A stretch of 64,000 nt of DNA, taken from assembly GCF_021730395.1 (NCBI RefSeq), contig NC_069362.1, positions 84,832,001-84,896,000 on the forward strand, in the 5' to 3' direction. Origin of the DNA: Mercenaria mercenaria (Eukaryota; Mollusca; Bivalvia; Venerida; Veneridae). Made by a program: the position numbers and the translations under genes. Shown here piece by piece: positions 23,918-35,652 of this stretch. The number at the start of each line of letters is the position of its first letter. The stretch's first letter is position 1. Below the pieces are notes generated by a model. That model did no database searches and was not told the origin of the DNA. It saw only the letters and a list, made by a program, of their open reading frames with translations.

Positions 23918-26471
23918 ACAGACTTCAAGGAGAAGAATTCTATTAGACATGTCTTTCATTCTTATCCTTTCCTTAATAACATGTTAACTTGTTTTTGTAA
24001 TTGTACAACTCTGTGTTATGTACTTTTGGGAATAAATATGTTTAAACTAAGAAACAGATTTCAAGCCCCTCACAAATGAGATAATTTTATGAAAGGTAAC
24101 AGTATGTAGGTTTGAACATGTTACACGGAAATATGTTTTCATTGTATACAATAATACGCATATGACTGGCAACTGACTCGTCAATCCAACAACCTTGTTC
24201 AATGACGTACATTTCTGTTAAAAACATGGAAACATAATAACTATTTTAATTATTGTTTTATTATAATTCTGTAATTATCAAATAATCATAATTTTGCTGT
24301 ATACAAAAACACATGCATTTTAGGTATAGTTTATATATAAAAAGATTGCAAATGTAGTATTGCATCAAAATCTCCTTAGTAAATCGTATGTTTAATAGAA
24401 TACTTGAATAAATTTGGTAATGTAAAGTGCATACAGTGCAAAATTGCAAACACGAAACTTATAATATACAAAAGATCAGTAAGAAACCAACAAAAATGAA
24501 ACCCGTTGTAAATTAGCAAAAACAAACGCCCAATATATTAATATCATTTTAAAAAAAGAAAACATCGGAGAGCAAACGTATACAGAGTCATCTGTGTGAC
24601 ATACACGATATTTTCTTTCATTTCGTAATAACGAAATATGAATTCGTTATAACTAAATCCTATTCTGTTCGGAATTGGGCATATTTTATTAAACTATTTT
24701 CTAGAAATCCAAAGTTGAGCTTTCTTTAAAAAAAAATAATTAGTGGGTAGTGGTACTCTACCAAGTTTGTTCCAGCCACGTCTCTGTACCAAATTTGACT
24801 AGTATTCAAAAGTGTTTTCTTTTCAAGGTGGGGTCTATTTAAATGACACCGAAGTAGGGCATAATTGTAATCGCATTGTTCTTCCGTTCTAAATACTTCT
24901 GGTCTCCGGTATAATGTCAGCACGGTCCAAGGGATTCCAAATGAAACTCAGCATTGTTATGCAGGATGTGATATATCAAGCTCAGGAATCAAGTCCGTGC
25001 ATCCAAGGCCAAGATCATGGCAACTGGATTAAAGGTAACACCTCGTGTCTCAGCTATACATTTCAAATGATTCAAGCACTTCCTATTAATCTTTAGACAA
25101 GTGTTAAACATGATGAGAAAGTCACGGGTAAAAGTCCTACTTCAAATATCAATATCACAGGCAGCAGCTCTTTAGTTTAAATACAGTCCCTACTAGTAAC
25201 ATTGTTGGCTATCGTCAAGTGGTCACTTTGTTAAACAAAAGTGACAAATAGCCCGAAACAGTGTTTTAAAAAACGTAGTACATACTATACTGTTAAAAAT
25301 GTTTGTGTTGCATCCAAATAAACCCTAACCTTTTGACCATGGAAGTACGGCTCTCGCGCGACACTTCATATTATGCATGACAGTTATACCCAAGTGGTAA
25401 CCCTAACCTGTCCTTATCTGACGCACATTCTCTTCATGCAGAGTTGCATTTAAATCTCTTTATGAAGATCCGACACGGAAGAATAAATCCCTTTTCTAAC
25501 AAGCCAACTTACGTATAGACAAAAATGCGATTACTGTAGGTCTACCTTCTCAGTTATCTTGATAAGCCTACTAGCAAATCCTCTAGTTTCACGTGTTCAA
25601 GCCTTCATCATATAGCTCTATGTAAAAATGTGACCCCTGTTAAGAATTCGGATTTTGTTACAACGAATTAATATTGCGATATGCCAAAAAAAATCATTTT
25701 GTTATAACAAACGATTTCAATAAGATTCCGTTATAAGTTATAACGAAATAAGATTTCGGGATGAAGAAATTCTATTACGTTAAAACGAAATAATAACCCT
25801 TCGACCATGCCATTTATAGGGCTCCTAACGTACACACACACTGACAGTGCATAAAGTGTTAATAACACTTAAGTTGGTTGAGATTAGTAACATTTAGATG
25901 TTGGAAGAAGAGAGTGCGACACGTGCTCAGATCTGTCTAGTGACAAGTGTGAATGTTAGTGACGTAAATGTTAATAAATATCATCAAATAACATAATAAA
26001 TTGGCAATATGAAGGCACAATAAAATGTAAATGCACATGAATCAGGTTTCAATGTTATTTTGATATTTCTAAATATCACAGACTGAACTGACACTAAAGC
26101 TATGCATAATTCCCAAATTTTCGTCTAGTATAAATAACAAATACTGATAGTTTAATATATCGTCAACACATCCACATTATCATTAATATCTCACATTCGA
26201 TCCTGAAAACCTTTCAAATTCACAGGCTTTCAAATCTCTCTGATGAAGTATTGACTTTTTCATTTTTGTATCAGAGCATGCAGACAGATGACACTTCTTC
26301 TGCCGCCGGTGGCAACCACGTGATGTTATTACGCTGACTCCACATAGTCAATACGACCGTTGCAACATATTGAGACGTGTGCCATTACCTCGTTAAATCC
26401 ATCCAATTGCTATTTTTCTATTCTAGCACAGTGCAATTTGATTTTGCCTTCACTATAGGTTAATGTCATAG
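23918..26471. other. Non-genic stretch downstream of the membrane-protein gene
   Basis: At 24620-24660 and 25660-25800 there are clusters of AATTCGTTATAACGAAAT-like palindromes. Further 3' exons of the minus-strand gene should lie to the left of 26701, but I could not recognise any here by phase and splice signals. Confidence 0.4.
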
Positions 26472-26554
26472 TCTGAAATAGAGGAAAATAATGCGAAAAT
26501 TAGGATTATCTATATCTGAAATAGAGGAAAATAATGCGAAAATTAGGATTATCA
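26472..26554. repeat. Two-copy tandem duplication, period 43 bp
   Basis: TCTGAAATAGAGGAAAATAA and the following 20 bases through GGATTATC occur at 26472 and again at 26515 with no difference. It is a recent duplication. Confidence 0.92.
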
Positions 26555-26700
26555 TACAAATATCATCAAATAAAAGAAAACTAGAGTATGTCTTGCGGCG
26601 ACGTCCTTGTCTTCTCAAAAGGTATAATCAATGTTTCTCGACCTCCGAACTACAGTCAATTAATATTTCAAATAAAAAAAGTGTATATTTTGATACATAC

Positions 26701-26805
26701 CTTTGACAGGCGTTGGTGTAATACTGCCGCTATCAATAAAGTCTGTACCCTCGCCGTCAGAGTACCCGTCTAGGAATTCAAATGCTTGTTCCGTTATAAC
26801 ATTAC
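26701..26805 (-). CDS. Exon of uncharacterised single-pass membrane protein (fifth recognised exon)
   Basis: Acceptor CTTTTTGCAG ends at 26806, donor AAAG|GTATGT lies at 26701/26700. It is 105 bp, phase 1 to phase 1, and joins in frame to the previous exon through GGT. It encodes an acidic segment including VITEQAFEFLDGYSDGEG and IDSGSITPTPVK. If the donor were skipped, the frame would end after about twelve further codons, so a truncated isoform is possible. The next exon was not found. Confidence 0.75.
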
Positions 26806-27128
26806 CTGCAAAAAGGGCATACAATTGATAATAACAAAAAGATTTGTATGGGGCTTATGACTCTGACAAATACCAGTCTGAGATATTTCTTTTTACACTG
26901 AATCAACGGCAACTGGAGATGCTGAAAGAAAAACATCATTTACCAAGAAAAATAACATTTGAAACTGAACAATTCTTACATGTTGTACGATAAAATATTT
27001 AAGTAATCGCATGTCTATACATTGATACAAAAAATAATATGGACGCCTCGAAAGGAAATCAGTGTGATATTAACTTTACATCAAGTACTCATTGCAAATA
27101 CATAGAATTGCAAATGTTTTGTTCTCAC

Positions 27129-28046
27129 CGTCTTGGTCTGTTACATTTGATCCCCTACGAGACCGACGTTTACCACTAGTAGGGCGACTGGCTCTAGAGT
27201 GGTTCCCCGTGGATGTAGCAACTGGACCCTCTGTTAAGTCAAGTGGAGGAACCGTCCTATCCTGAAGTTTTTCCAATTTCTTTGCAACTTGGGCATGGAA
27301 AGCTTCCTTTGACGGTGGATTTTCCCTTGTTTTGCTTGAATCATCAATAATGCTTTGTCTATTAATATATGTAGCTTTTGGTGTTTCAGTCATTGCAGCC
27401 ATTTTAGCTACAATTGAACTTTCATACTTTGAAGGTTTTCCTTCGTAGCTGTATGGTCTAACATTAAGCTCATTTGCATTTCCATTATCGTCAATAAATC
27501 CACGATTATCACCATCATATTCACTATGACGAATATTTTCCTTATTTTTCCTTTGTTCAGCTAACTCCGCTTCCCTGTTGCGTTCTCTTTCTCTTTCTAA
27601 AGCTCTAAGTTTAGCACTATCAGTTGCGGATTCTGAAATTTCTGCATCAGAGAAGTCCATAGATTTTGATTGTATTTCTTCTCTATGGGGTTTTGGTTTA
27701 GGCGGGGGAGGTGCAGGCTTCTTTTGCCTGTGCACATCGGCTACTATAGTTCTTTCTCCAGATAGTTCTCTATCATTGCTTTGGCTTCTTCGCGGTTTTT
27801 GTTCGTACCTGTCATTGCTGCTTCTGTCTTCACTGTCACGTGAATTAGATGATTTTTCCTTGTCAAACGGCGCTTCTTTGCGCTGTTTTCTATTTTTAGG
27901 TCTACGCGTGGAATGAAGTGTGACGTCACTTTGAGAGCGCCGTACTTTTTTACCCGTGCGCCTCACCTCACGTTCTCTATATCTGTCGAGGTAATATTCC
28001 TCACTTTCAGGATGAGTCATCAACATGGCACGAGAGTTGTTTATAT
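27129..28046 (-). CDS. Large cytoplasmic exon of the uncharacterised membrane protein
   Basis: Acceptor ATATTCTAG ends at 28047, donor GACG|GTGAGA at 27129/27128. It is 918 bp (306 codons), phase 1 at both ends, with no stop. The product is strongly charged and predicted to be disordered. In order it contains ESEEYYLDRYREREVRR near the start, an RSQSDVTLHS phosphosite-like stretch, a polyproline segment APPPPPKPKP that could bind SH3 domains, a coiled-coil-like RALERERERNREAELAEQRK, a patch around YESSIVAKMAAMTETPKATY, and a basic SGKRRSRRG end. I do not recognise the family. A 112-codon open frame on the opposite strand (27578-27916) is a shadow of this composition. Confidence 0.82.
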
Positions 28047-29494
28047 CTAGAATATTCAAGAACATAATCTACATTTTTGAAATGTTTCTAAAATTCAAAT
28101 AATAGAACAAGACAATGAGAGCAAATAATCCATTTTTTTCAATACCATAGATCTACTAACTTTTGAAAGGTATATCTTAATTAGGAGTTGAAAGAAACGT
28201 TCTGTTTTAAAGACTTTTACATACCAAGGCCATTAATTGATCAGATCCCGCGATATAGTGTTTAAGATGTAAATAATTAGCTATATTTCAAATCAAATTC
28301 GGTACCACTGACAATATATTACTTTTCTAGGTTTTGTCATTTTGAAATATAATGTCTCATGGTAGCAATTTTAATTTCAAGTTTAGACAAAAAATGAAAT
28401 AGACAAATTGGAGAAAATATGTACGGTTATACAAAGAATGCGTACGCCTGTTTTTGTAAATGGCTGTAAAAACATTTCAGTATTAATTAAGATGTGTTCT
28501 TAATAACTGCACAAAAACAGCAGTGACAGTTTAAGTGCAACAAAACAGCGACATGAATGTTTTAATTAACAAACATAGTTATACTGGGGTATATGGAAAA
28601 TAATGACAGTAATGTCTTAGTTCAACAGCAATGCATATAAAACCTAAGTTGATGAAGACACAACTGGAAATAAACAAACATGACGATTTCTGAGGTACGA
28701 ACAAGCTGACCCATGCTTAACCATGTTACAGAAAATGTAATCTTCGTCTATGTAAATATTTGAAAACCTAAGCGATGCTTGCTTATTAAATTTCAATTTA
28801 ATATATATAAATCGTACACAACTAGGCAACAGGTGTATTATAATGGTCTTATCTCCAGTCCTTGTGACCATTTAAGAGAGCGTTGGTCGCTATTGCCCAT
28901 TAATATCCACTCTCCAATGACAACATTCCACCCAGCATAGGCAGTTTTGTCGTGCGTTATGTAGGATCATAGTTCGTGTTTGTAGACGCTTAAAGACTTT
29001 GTTATAAATCAAATGAAACTTTAGTCTAATTTTCAACGTCCTCTAATAGCGTATAGAAATATGGTGTCATACAAATTTTGCAAAAAATGAAACAATTTCA
29101 CCCACTAGTATACGATATATATCATATGCTGTTTTCATAATAGGTAAGTTTGTGGTAGTTTACTATTCTATTCTATACATAACGGGATGGAAGATCACAT
29201 TATTTTTAATTTGAATGATTAATGTAAAGGAGTTCGAAATAATTGTTTGGCAAAATTAAAAGAAAGGTGACATTTTCAATAAACTGTCTGTAATTCGAGC
29301 TCCAATGCATTATTTTAGCAGACTTTAGAAATTGCATGCCATTTTCAATAAACTGTCTATATTGCTAGTTCAAAAGTATTTACTGGCAGAATTTAGAAAT
29401 ATCGTGTCAATAGATATTAAAAGGTAATCGATAAACATCTGAAAAGCAAACATTAATCAAGAAAAAATATCCAGTTGGAGGTGCAATACAAAAT

Positions 29495-29716
29495 TACTGT
29501 GAAATCATTAATATTCGTGGGGGGAGAGGGGTGGGGGGCTAATTTTTGTGGATTTCGTGGTTGAGTCAACCCAAGAAATCTAATCCCAACGAACAAGTAA
29601 AATTCCCATTCATTTTATGTTCTAAAGTTGAAATCATGAATTCATATCCCCACGAAATTGCCGTTTTGACCAAAACCACGAAATGTCATGCCCACGAAAA
29701 AAATGATTTTACAATA
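29495..29716. mobile_element. MITE-like repeat with short terminal inverted repeats, intronic
   Basis: It begins TACTGTGAAATCATTAATAT, then TTCGTGG, and ends in the approximate inverse (CCCACGAAAAAAATGATTTTACAATA). Inside, phrases such as TTTCGTGG, CCCACGAAATTGC and ACCACGAAATG repeat. I recognise it as a common mollusc dispersed element. It lies in an intron, about 70 bp past a donor site of the membrane-protein gene. Confidence 0.75.
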
Positions 29717-29785
29717 TACAAAATGCAGTAGTCTAAATATCTGAAGGCGCTTCCTATATATCTGGGGAAAAAAAGTTTCTGTTAC

Positions 29786-29947
29786 CTCTGTAAGGATCAT
29801 AATTATACGGGTATGAGTATAGATCCATGTAGCTGCCACTTCGCGGAAGACGGTAATCAGATTCATAGACTGCCGGAACTACTTGCTGGCTATGGTATAT
29901 ACGGCCGCCTACATTTGGTCCCTGGTATACCATGTGACCTGGTGGTC
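29786..29947 (-). CDS. Exon of the uncharacterised membrane protein (tyrosine-rich segment)
   Basis: Acceptor TTACGTTACAG ends at 29948, donor ACAGAG|GTAACA at 29786/29785. It is 162 bp (54 codons), phase 1 to phase 1. It encodes GPPGHMVYQGPNVGGRIYHS, then a run ending YSYPYNYDPYR. There are nine tyrosines in about 54 residues, several in contexts that could be phosphorylated or bind SH2/PTB adaptors, which is an inference only. Confidence 0.82.
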
Positions 29948-30345
29948 CTGTAACGTAAAATTCAAGTTAATTTGCAAAAAAAAAAAAGCTTGTACCCATA
30001 AGTTTACTACCTAACACTATTCTCTGTGCTTCATATTGCACGGTTTCTTTAAGTAGCGTCATTTCGATTAATACAAAATACATGTAATATAAAAATGCGA
30101 ATGAAGCCCAATCAAGCTTTCGGTTGATGTATCCTTGATTAATATTTCAAAATATTACACACCTAGATTTGACACCATACCGTCGAATTAAAAAAGAAAA
30201 ATGGCGTCAGTTTTGTGATAAACGTCTCGTGCAACGTTCACTGCGTAATAACGCAGATCAATGTAGCATTGGCTTATTTTACACCACTGAAGATCTTCTT
30301 GTGTTTGGACGCTCTAACAAATATATATTTTATAAACCTCATTAC

Positions 30346-30647
30346 CTTGTAAACCTTGGTGTTCCTGAGGTAGAGCATTACTTCCCTTTCTTTTCATGTC
30401 CTTATAAACTTGAGATGGCGCTCCACTATACAGTGACGGGCTCCCGAACCATAAATTATTGCTGCCAACTTTTGGAAGACGTGGGTCTAATCTAGGATCC
30501 AGTCTAGGATCAAGTCTTGGGTCCGAAAAATTACGTTGGTCGCCATGTAGTGGTGGACCGCTATTTTTACTAAGACTTGTGTCTGGGGTGAGATGGTGAT
30601 GACGAAATGGTTTTTGAGTAGATTTGCGAGACTCCCTTTGTCGACGC
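30346..30647 (-). CDS. Exon of the uncharacterised membrane protein (juxtamembrane, DPRL repeats)
   Basis: Acceptor ATCCTTTCAG ends at 30648, donor ACAAG|GTAATG at 30346/30345. It is 302 bp. With the preceding exon's AG it gives RRRQRESRK just after the membrane span, consistent with the positive-inside rule. It then encodes FRHHHLTPDTSLSKNSGPPL and four tandem DPRL tetrapeptides (about 30483-30530, 12-bp DNA unit), and ends QEHQGLQ. The tetrapeptide copies differ at synonymous positions, so the repeat is not brand new. Confidence 0.82.
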
Positions 30648-31680
30648 CTGAAAGGATTCATATTAAACATAAAATGTTTGTTAAATAAAGAAGCATAAAA
30701 AAAAATATGATAAAAATGAAATAGGAAGAAAAAATATTTTTTCATCTTTTTTTTAACCACATATGTCATATTTATGCATTTCACCTGCATGCATGCTACA
30801 TGTGGTAATAAGGAGACTGTCTGTATATAGATATATGTGTTGTTAGCTCAAATGTCAGTTTTCTATCGTATATCGTTAAAAGGTAAGCACATTTTATAGC
30901 GCGTTACAGTTTTCTGTTAAGACCTCTTTCTATTTATTTACCATCAACAAAACACGGATCTGAAAATATCACTTTTCCCTCATCTTAACAATACATGTAC
31001 ACAGTATATTCAATGCATATCTGTCAATACATAATTAGAAACTCACCCCCTATCAAGCAATAATGCCTTCATTAAAATGCAAGGGAGAATCTATCAGAAG
31101 AGCATGTCAAATGCATGAATGGCAAGCGTGAGGGATAGAGAGCGGTAGGTGAAATAGCAGATTTTAGAAACAGAAGTTTACTGAGTAATCTTATGCAGAA
31201 ATAATTATGACACCGTCATCTGTTACACTGCCGCTGATATATCAGCTGTCGTAACACGTTACACATTTTGTTGTAACAAAACGTCAAACGTCACATTTAC
31301 ATGTATACTGTAAACTGATACATTGTATGTTGTAGTTAAAGTGATTATAGCGTAAAATTAAACTTACAACAAATTAACTCAAGTAATAAATTCAATTACA
31401 TGCTGGTAATTTAAAAGTAATTAAGGTTTCACCGCCATAGTGTGGAACAGCTGCCGTTACAAAAACGGGAAAAATATAACTTTTAAAGGTAGCTGAAAGA
31501 GATATAGCAGCACTGTAACATAAATTATGGAGTATGAAAATGTTGAAAAATGATCAAGCAAGATTGTGCAAGTGTATCAAATTCTGTTGACATTTGCAAT
31601 CTATAGCTATAAGCATACATATTATTGTTTGTTTTTGTTGGTAATAAAGTAACACCGACATAAGTATAGATCATACAACA

Positions 31681-31902
31681 GTTTGCAAGCTTTCCTGGGG
31701 GGAGAAGATCCTATGTGACCATCCAAACATGATTTCAGGCACGCAGGCAACTAGGTACACTCAACAACCTTCTACAAGCAAGCTTAATGGCTTTCTCAGA
31801 TGAAAAAAGAAACTACAATCCAAGGGAAGCTCCGAGCCGATGTGGGTGAGGGGCAAGTGAGTCAAAGTCAGCGACTTTGATACCCAGCAACGAAGACCTC
31901 CG
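31681..31902 (-). mobile_element. tRNA-derived SINE, diverged copy, intronic
   Basis: In minus orientation it contains GTCGCTGACTTTGACTCACT, then TGCCCCTCACC, as in the head of the SINE at 62762-63036, followed by a GAAAGCCAT...GCTTG...AAGGT core. The A-box half is eroded. It lies between the transmembrane exon and the next exon of the membrane-protein gene, in the same orientation as that gene. Confidence 0.65.
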
Positions 31903-32022
31903 AACATACTAATAAAGTTTACAACCGTTTAAGGATATCTATGACGAACATAAGATGTTTTTAAAAGCGATAAAAAAAAGACAAGCAAGAGAGATATGGA
32001 TGTTAGTTGTGTAAAACCTTAC

Positions 32023-32133
32023 CTTAAACAACAGTAAACGAGTACAGCCAGGACGGACAGGAGAACGATCAGCCCAGCTATAGAGCCGGCTATCACTGCT
32101 ATTGTCTCTTCCTTTGATAAACCCATACCTTCA
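32023..32133 (-). CDS. Transmembrane exon of the uncharacterised membrane protein
   Basis: Donor TTTAAG|GTAAGG lies at 32023/32022. The exon encodes MGLSKEETIAVIAG, then a hydrophobic span rich in A, I, L and V, then VYCCLR. In the long reading frame there is an in-frame stop a few codons upstream. So either the ATG at 32126 is the true start (a protein with a very short outer segment and the membrane span as its own signal anchor) or the acceptor is the AG at 32134-32135 and an outer domain is encoded further right. I could not find such an exon. From this ATG the five exons give about 530 residues. Membrane insertion with the tail inside is inferred from flanking charges. Confidence 0.72.
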
Positions 32134-32629
32134 CTCAATCAATCTGTAAATATACAATAAAAATATAAATTACGTTTTCACATGCGTACATGCTTACTAG
32201 TATTTAGTCCAGAATATGTATATATATTGTATATATATAAAGAGATGTCACATTGACCATATTTTCAAGATATCTAACAATCGGCATCACATAATTATTT
32301 AAACTGATTCCACGTTACCGAATGTGACTGATTTGCATCAAAGAAATGCAGACATTCTGACGACTAATTTCAAAGGTAAACATGTTTTATTATTACAATA
32401 TCTCATGTTACCTATAAACACAATTGAAATTTCACTTTCAAATCCTTTCTTTTGTTCAAAACTGAAAACCAACCATTTTATTTATTTGCCACATGGCTTT
32501 TCGTTTTATGAGTTTATTCAACTTAATACTCTAAAAAACTCCAAAGCCATTGTCCATGTTACAAATCTCCTATTTATTTTACCACCCCTTGTCCAAAACA
32601 ACGAAATCCTAGGCACATAAAAAATAACT

Positions 32630-32872
32630 ATATGAGCCGTGCCATGGGAAAACCAACATAGTGGGTATGCGACCAGCATGGATCCAGACCAGCCTGCGCA
32701 TCCGCGCAGTCTGGTCAGGCTCCATGCTGTTCGCTTTTAAAGCCTATTGGAATTGGAGAAACTATTAGCGAACAGCATGGATCCTAACCAGACTGCGCGG
32801 ATGCGCAGGCTGGTCTGGATCCATGCTGGTCGCATACCCACTATGTTGGTTTTCTCTTGGCACGGCTCATAT
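32630..32872. mobile_element. Foldback MITE, copy 2
   Basis: Same palindrome as 20034-20276: ATATGAGCCGTGCCATG at the left and a slightly mutated CTTGGCACGGCTCATAT at the right, with GACCAGCATGGATCCAGACC arms. Confidence 0.9.
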
Positions 32873-33249
32873 ATTGTTCAATACAGTTCCTGATGGCTTT
32901 ATTGCTTTCGACCTAGATTGATAATGAAATTGTTCACAAAGGAAACATTGATGATATATGAAACTTTATTACCTTAACATTAGAGATTCTTTATATATTG
33001 AAACATTCTTCAAACAAAAACAGTTGACTTATTCGAACCGATTGATTTGTTTCTATTGGTCCTTCATATTTTCTTTGTTAGTTCTGAAGTATGAAGGATA
33101 AATTGTGCAAGATAGCGTCATGAACAGAAAGAAGAGACTCGAAATGAAACAAGAGAAATCCAACACTCTCAAACATGTCAAATGAAAAATACAGCCGTGT
33201 TTTTATGTCATAGTTTAGCAATGAAATATAGCAAGCCGCCTAAAATGTA

Positions 33250-33480
33250 AATGAGCCGCGCCATGAGAAAACCAACATAGTGGCTTTGCGACCAGCATGG
33301 ATCCAGACCAGCCTGTGCAGTATGGTCAGGATCCATGCTGTACGCTAAAGGTTTCTCTAATTGTAATAGGCTTCGAAAGCGAACAGCATGGATCCTGACC
33401 AGACTGCGCGGATGCGCAGGCTGGTCTGGATCCATGCTGGTCGCAAAGCCACTATGATGGTTTTCTCATGGCGCGGCTCA
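33250..33480. mobile_element. Foldback MITE, copy 3
   Basis: Third copy of the palindrome (ATGAGCCGCGCCATGAGAAA at the left, TTTCTCATGGCGCGGCTCA at the right). It carries a small deletion in the left arm where the others read CCTGCGCATCCGCGCAG. It lies only about 380 bp from copy 2. Confidence 0.9.
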
Positions 33481-35138
33481 AATGATCATTAAAACCCCGT
33501 CCAGCTGAAGGGAGCCACAAGCACGTATATATTGATTCAGGGGTTTGTACTGCATTTAAGTATATTTGACACAATTTTATTATACATGATCATGATGACA
33601 CTCGGTATTTATTTTTTCAATGTGACCATTTTTAATCAAGATTTAAATATAGTTTAAACTCCTGATAAAGCTACTTTGACAATGCATGTTCGAATCTCTC
33701 TATAGCCGTCTGACCAATTGTGGTTTTCCTAGGACGCGTTTACGAGAATGACTCTTTCGCTACATATTTAACATGCTTTAATACATAAAAGAAAATAGTA
33801 ATAACTGAAACTACATAATGTGTTATAATGATAGAGATCTAGAATTTGGCAGAAATGAAACATACAGTCTACTTAAGTAATCAGGTATACTTATGTAATC
33901 AGGTATAATATTTCAAATAATTTTGCAGTATAGTATAACTAAGTAAGAAGATTTCCCTTTTATTTTAATCATAAATCACGTAATTATTATGTTCCCAAGT
34001 TTTCTTGAAAGCAGTACACAAGAACTTGATGTAACTAACCACTTGTGCGGTGTATTTTCGACATTTTCAAATACCCGATACACCAACTTGAAAATAATAC
34101 CCCATAATTTTCGGAAACATGATACCTTTCTATTTTTAGGGCAAGAAGAGAAGAACAGTCCCACTCCCAGTTTATCACAATGAAAATCACACAATAACCT
34201 GAATAGTTTCACCTGATACATATACATGTCATTGATTTTACAAGTTAACAACAAACAAGAAATGTTTCAGTAATGGTGACGTTGCTATTATTCTTTTATG
34301 GTTGCATTCTGTGCTTCCAAGGGATCTTTTTACAGATTTTACTGCTGTTAAAATGTGGAAGGTTTTAGTACACTTTTAAGAAATGACGATTTATTTTTAT
34401 GCATGTATATTGAAAAGTTTAAGGCCCTTTCTCCATTTTTTATATGCTAAAGGCATACATTGACAAAACTTTAAATGAGAAGAAAGTGAAGTTTTATAGA
34501 CGGTGAACAGTCGTTTTGAAAGATACTCTTGAACGTACAGCAAAACAGATATTTTACAGCACTGACTTGCTATATAAGGAATAAGTTCAGTAAATAGGTT
34601 AAAAACCTGTGCTTCCGTGGTCTATTAAGAAGAAGTCCATCATAAAAAGATCATAATTTTTCCATTTGTTTTTGCAATTTCACGTAGAACGAGTGAATTA
34701 ATCACTATGTTCATATCTAGAATGCATTCTGCATAGAATGAGACGGTTTCATGTTTATACTCAAATGCTGGAGTTTTCAGATCGAAACCCAAAAGGTTTT
34801 TTTTGCGAACAAGAGCAAATATGCACCATTTCAGGGTTGCAGACCACCACTGACTGGCATTTCAGTAGGTACTATTCAACATCCTATTTTATGTCTATTT
34901 TTTGTTGATTTATGACAGAATTTCACTTAAAAAGGAGTAGGAAACAAGTTGCGGTCTACAAAGATAACTAAAATGAATGTGTCGTTTTTTATATGAAACT
35001 AAGAAGGAATTAAATCAGTGACTTTAACCAAAACACAACATCGCGAAAATATATGACAAATTGTTCAGTCATCATCCTCGCCATGAATAAGTAAATCAGT
35101 GAGATAAAATAAAACTAAAATAAATATTTTTTCCCCAA
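33481..35138. other. Non-genic stretch
   Basis: Upstream of the membrane-protein gene. A search by eye for an in-phase exon encoding an outer domain or signal peptide found none. No repeats recognised. Confidence 0.4.
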
Positions 35139-35343
35139 TCTACATGACGTAGTAGCCAAATAACGATGGTCCTGACGAAATACTGCAGGTCCCTGGGTAG
35201 AACAACTGAACTTGCCGTAAGCCAGTCTGTTGGCATCCCCAACTTGATGAAAAAGGGTCTACATCCTGAGCGCGGTATCAAACCCAAAGCGGAGAGATAC
35301 AAGTGATTCGAGGTCAGGTACCTTAAGCATCCGGCCACGGAGG
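35139..35343 (-). mobile_element. tRNA-derived SINE, diverged copy
   Basis: In minus orientation it begins CCTCCGTGGCCGGATGCTTAAGG (A-box region), then CTGACCTCGAATCACTTG and GGGTTTGATACCGC (B-box region). The core is TGGCTTACGGCAAGTTCAG and TTCTACCCAGG. It belongs to the same family as 62762-63036. The open frame across it is incidental. Confidence 0.72.
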
Positions 35344-35652
35344 TAATTTTCCCAGTGAAAACATCGTAGATATCTTATAGTGAAAAGATCAACCGTGCAT
35401 TTAACTCATTGCAATTTATAGTGCACTGGAGAAGTGAAACGTCAGTTTTTCTTTAGTTAAGTAAATCTTTTCTTTACAACTTGTTTTGCTTCAAGGAGAA
35501 ACACTGCCGTTTTTCTTTCCTTAATTAAGAAAGTGGCAAGGTTAAACATGAAAAGGTCAATGGAAGCAGTTTGTTAAACGAAACGTGCTCTTGCATTTTA
35601 AGATGAAACCCAGATTATATCCTGTCACGAAAAGCATGTCAGACTACGTGAT

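Noticed and set aside
27578-27916. 112-codon plus-strand open frame, Ser/Leu-rich
   Set aside because: Exact antisense of the large charged exon at 27129-28046, which has good splice sites and phase agreement.
30169-30495. 108-codon plus-strand open frame
   Set aside because: Overlaps the splice-bounded minus-strand exon 30346-30647 and has no domain.
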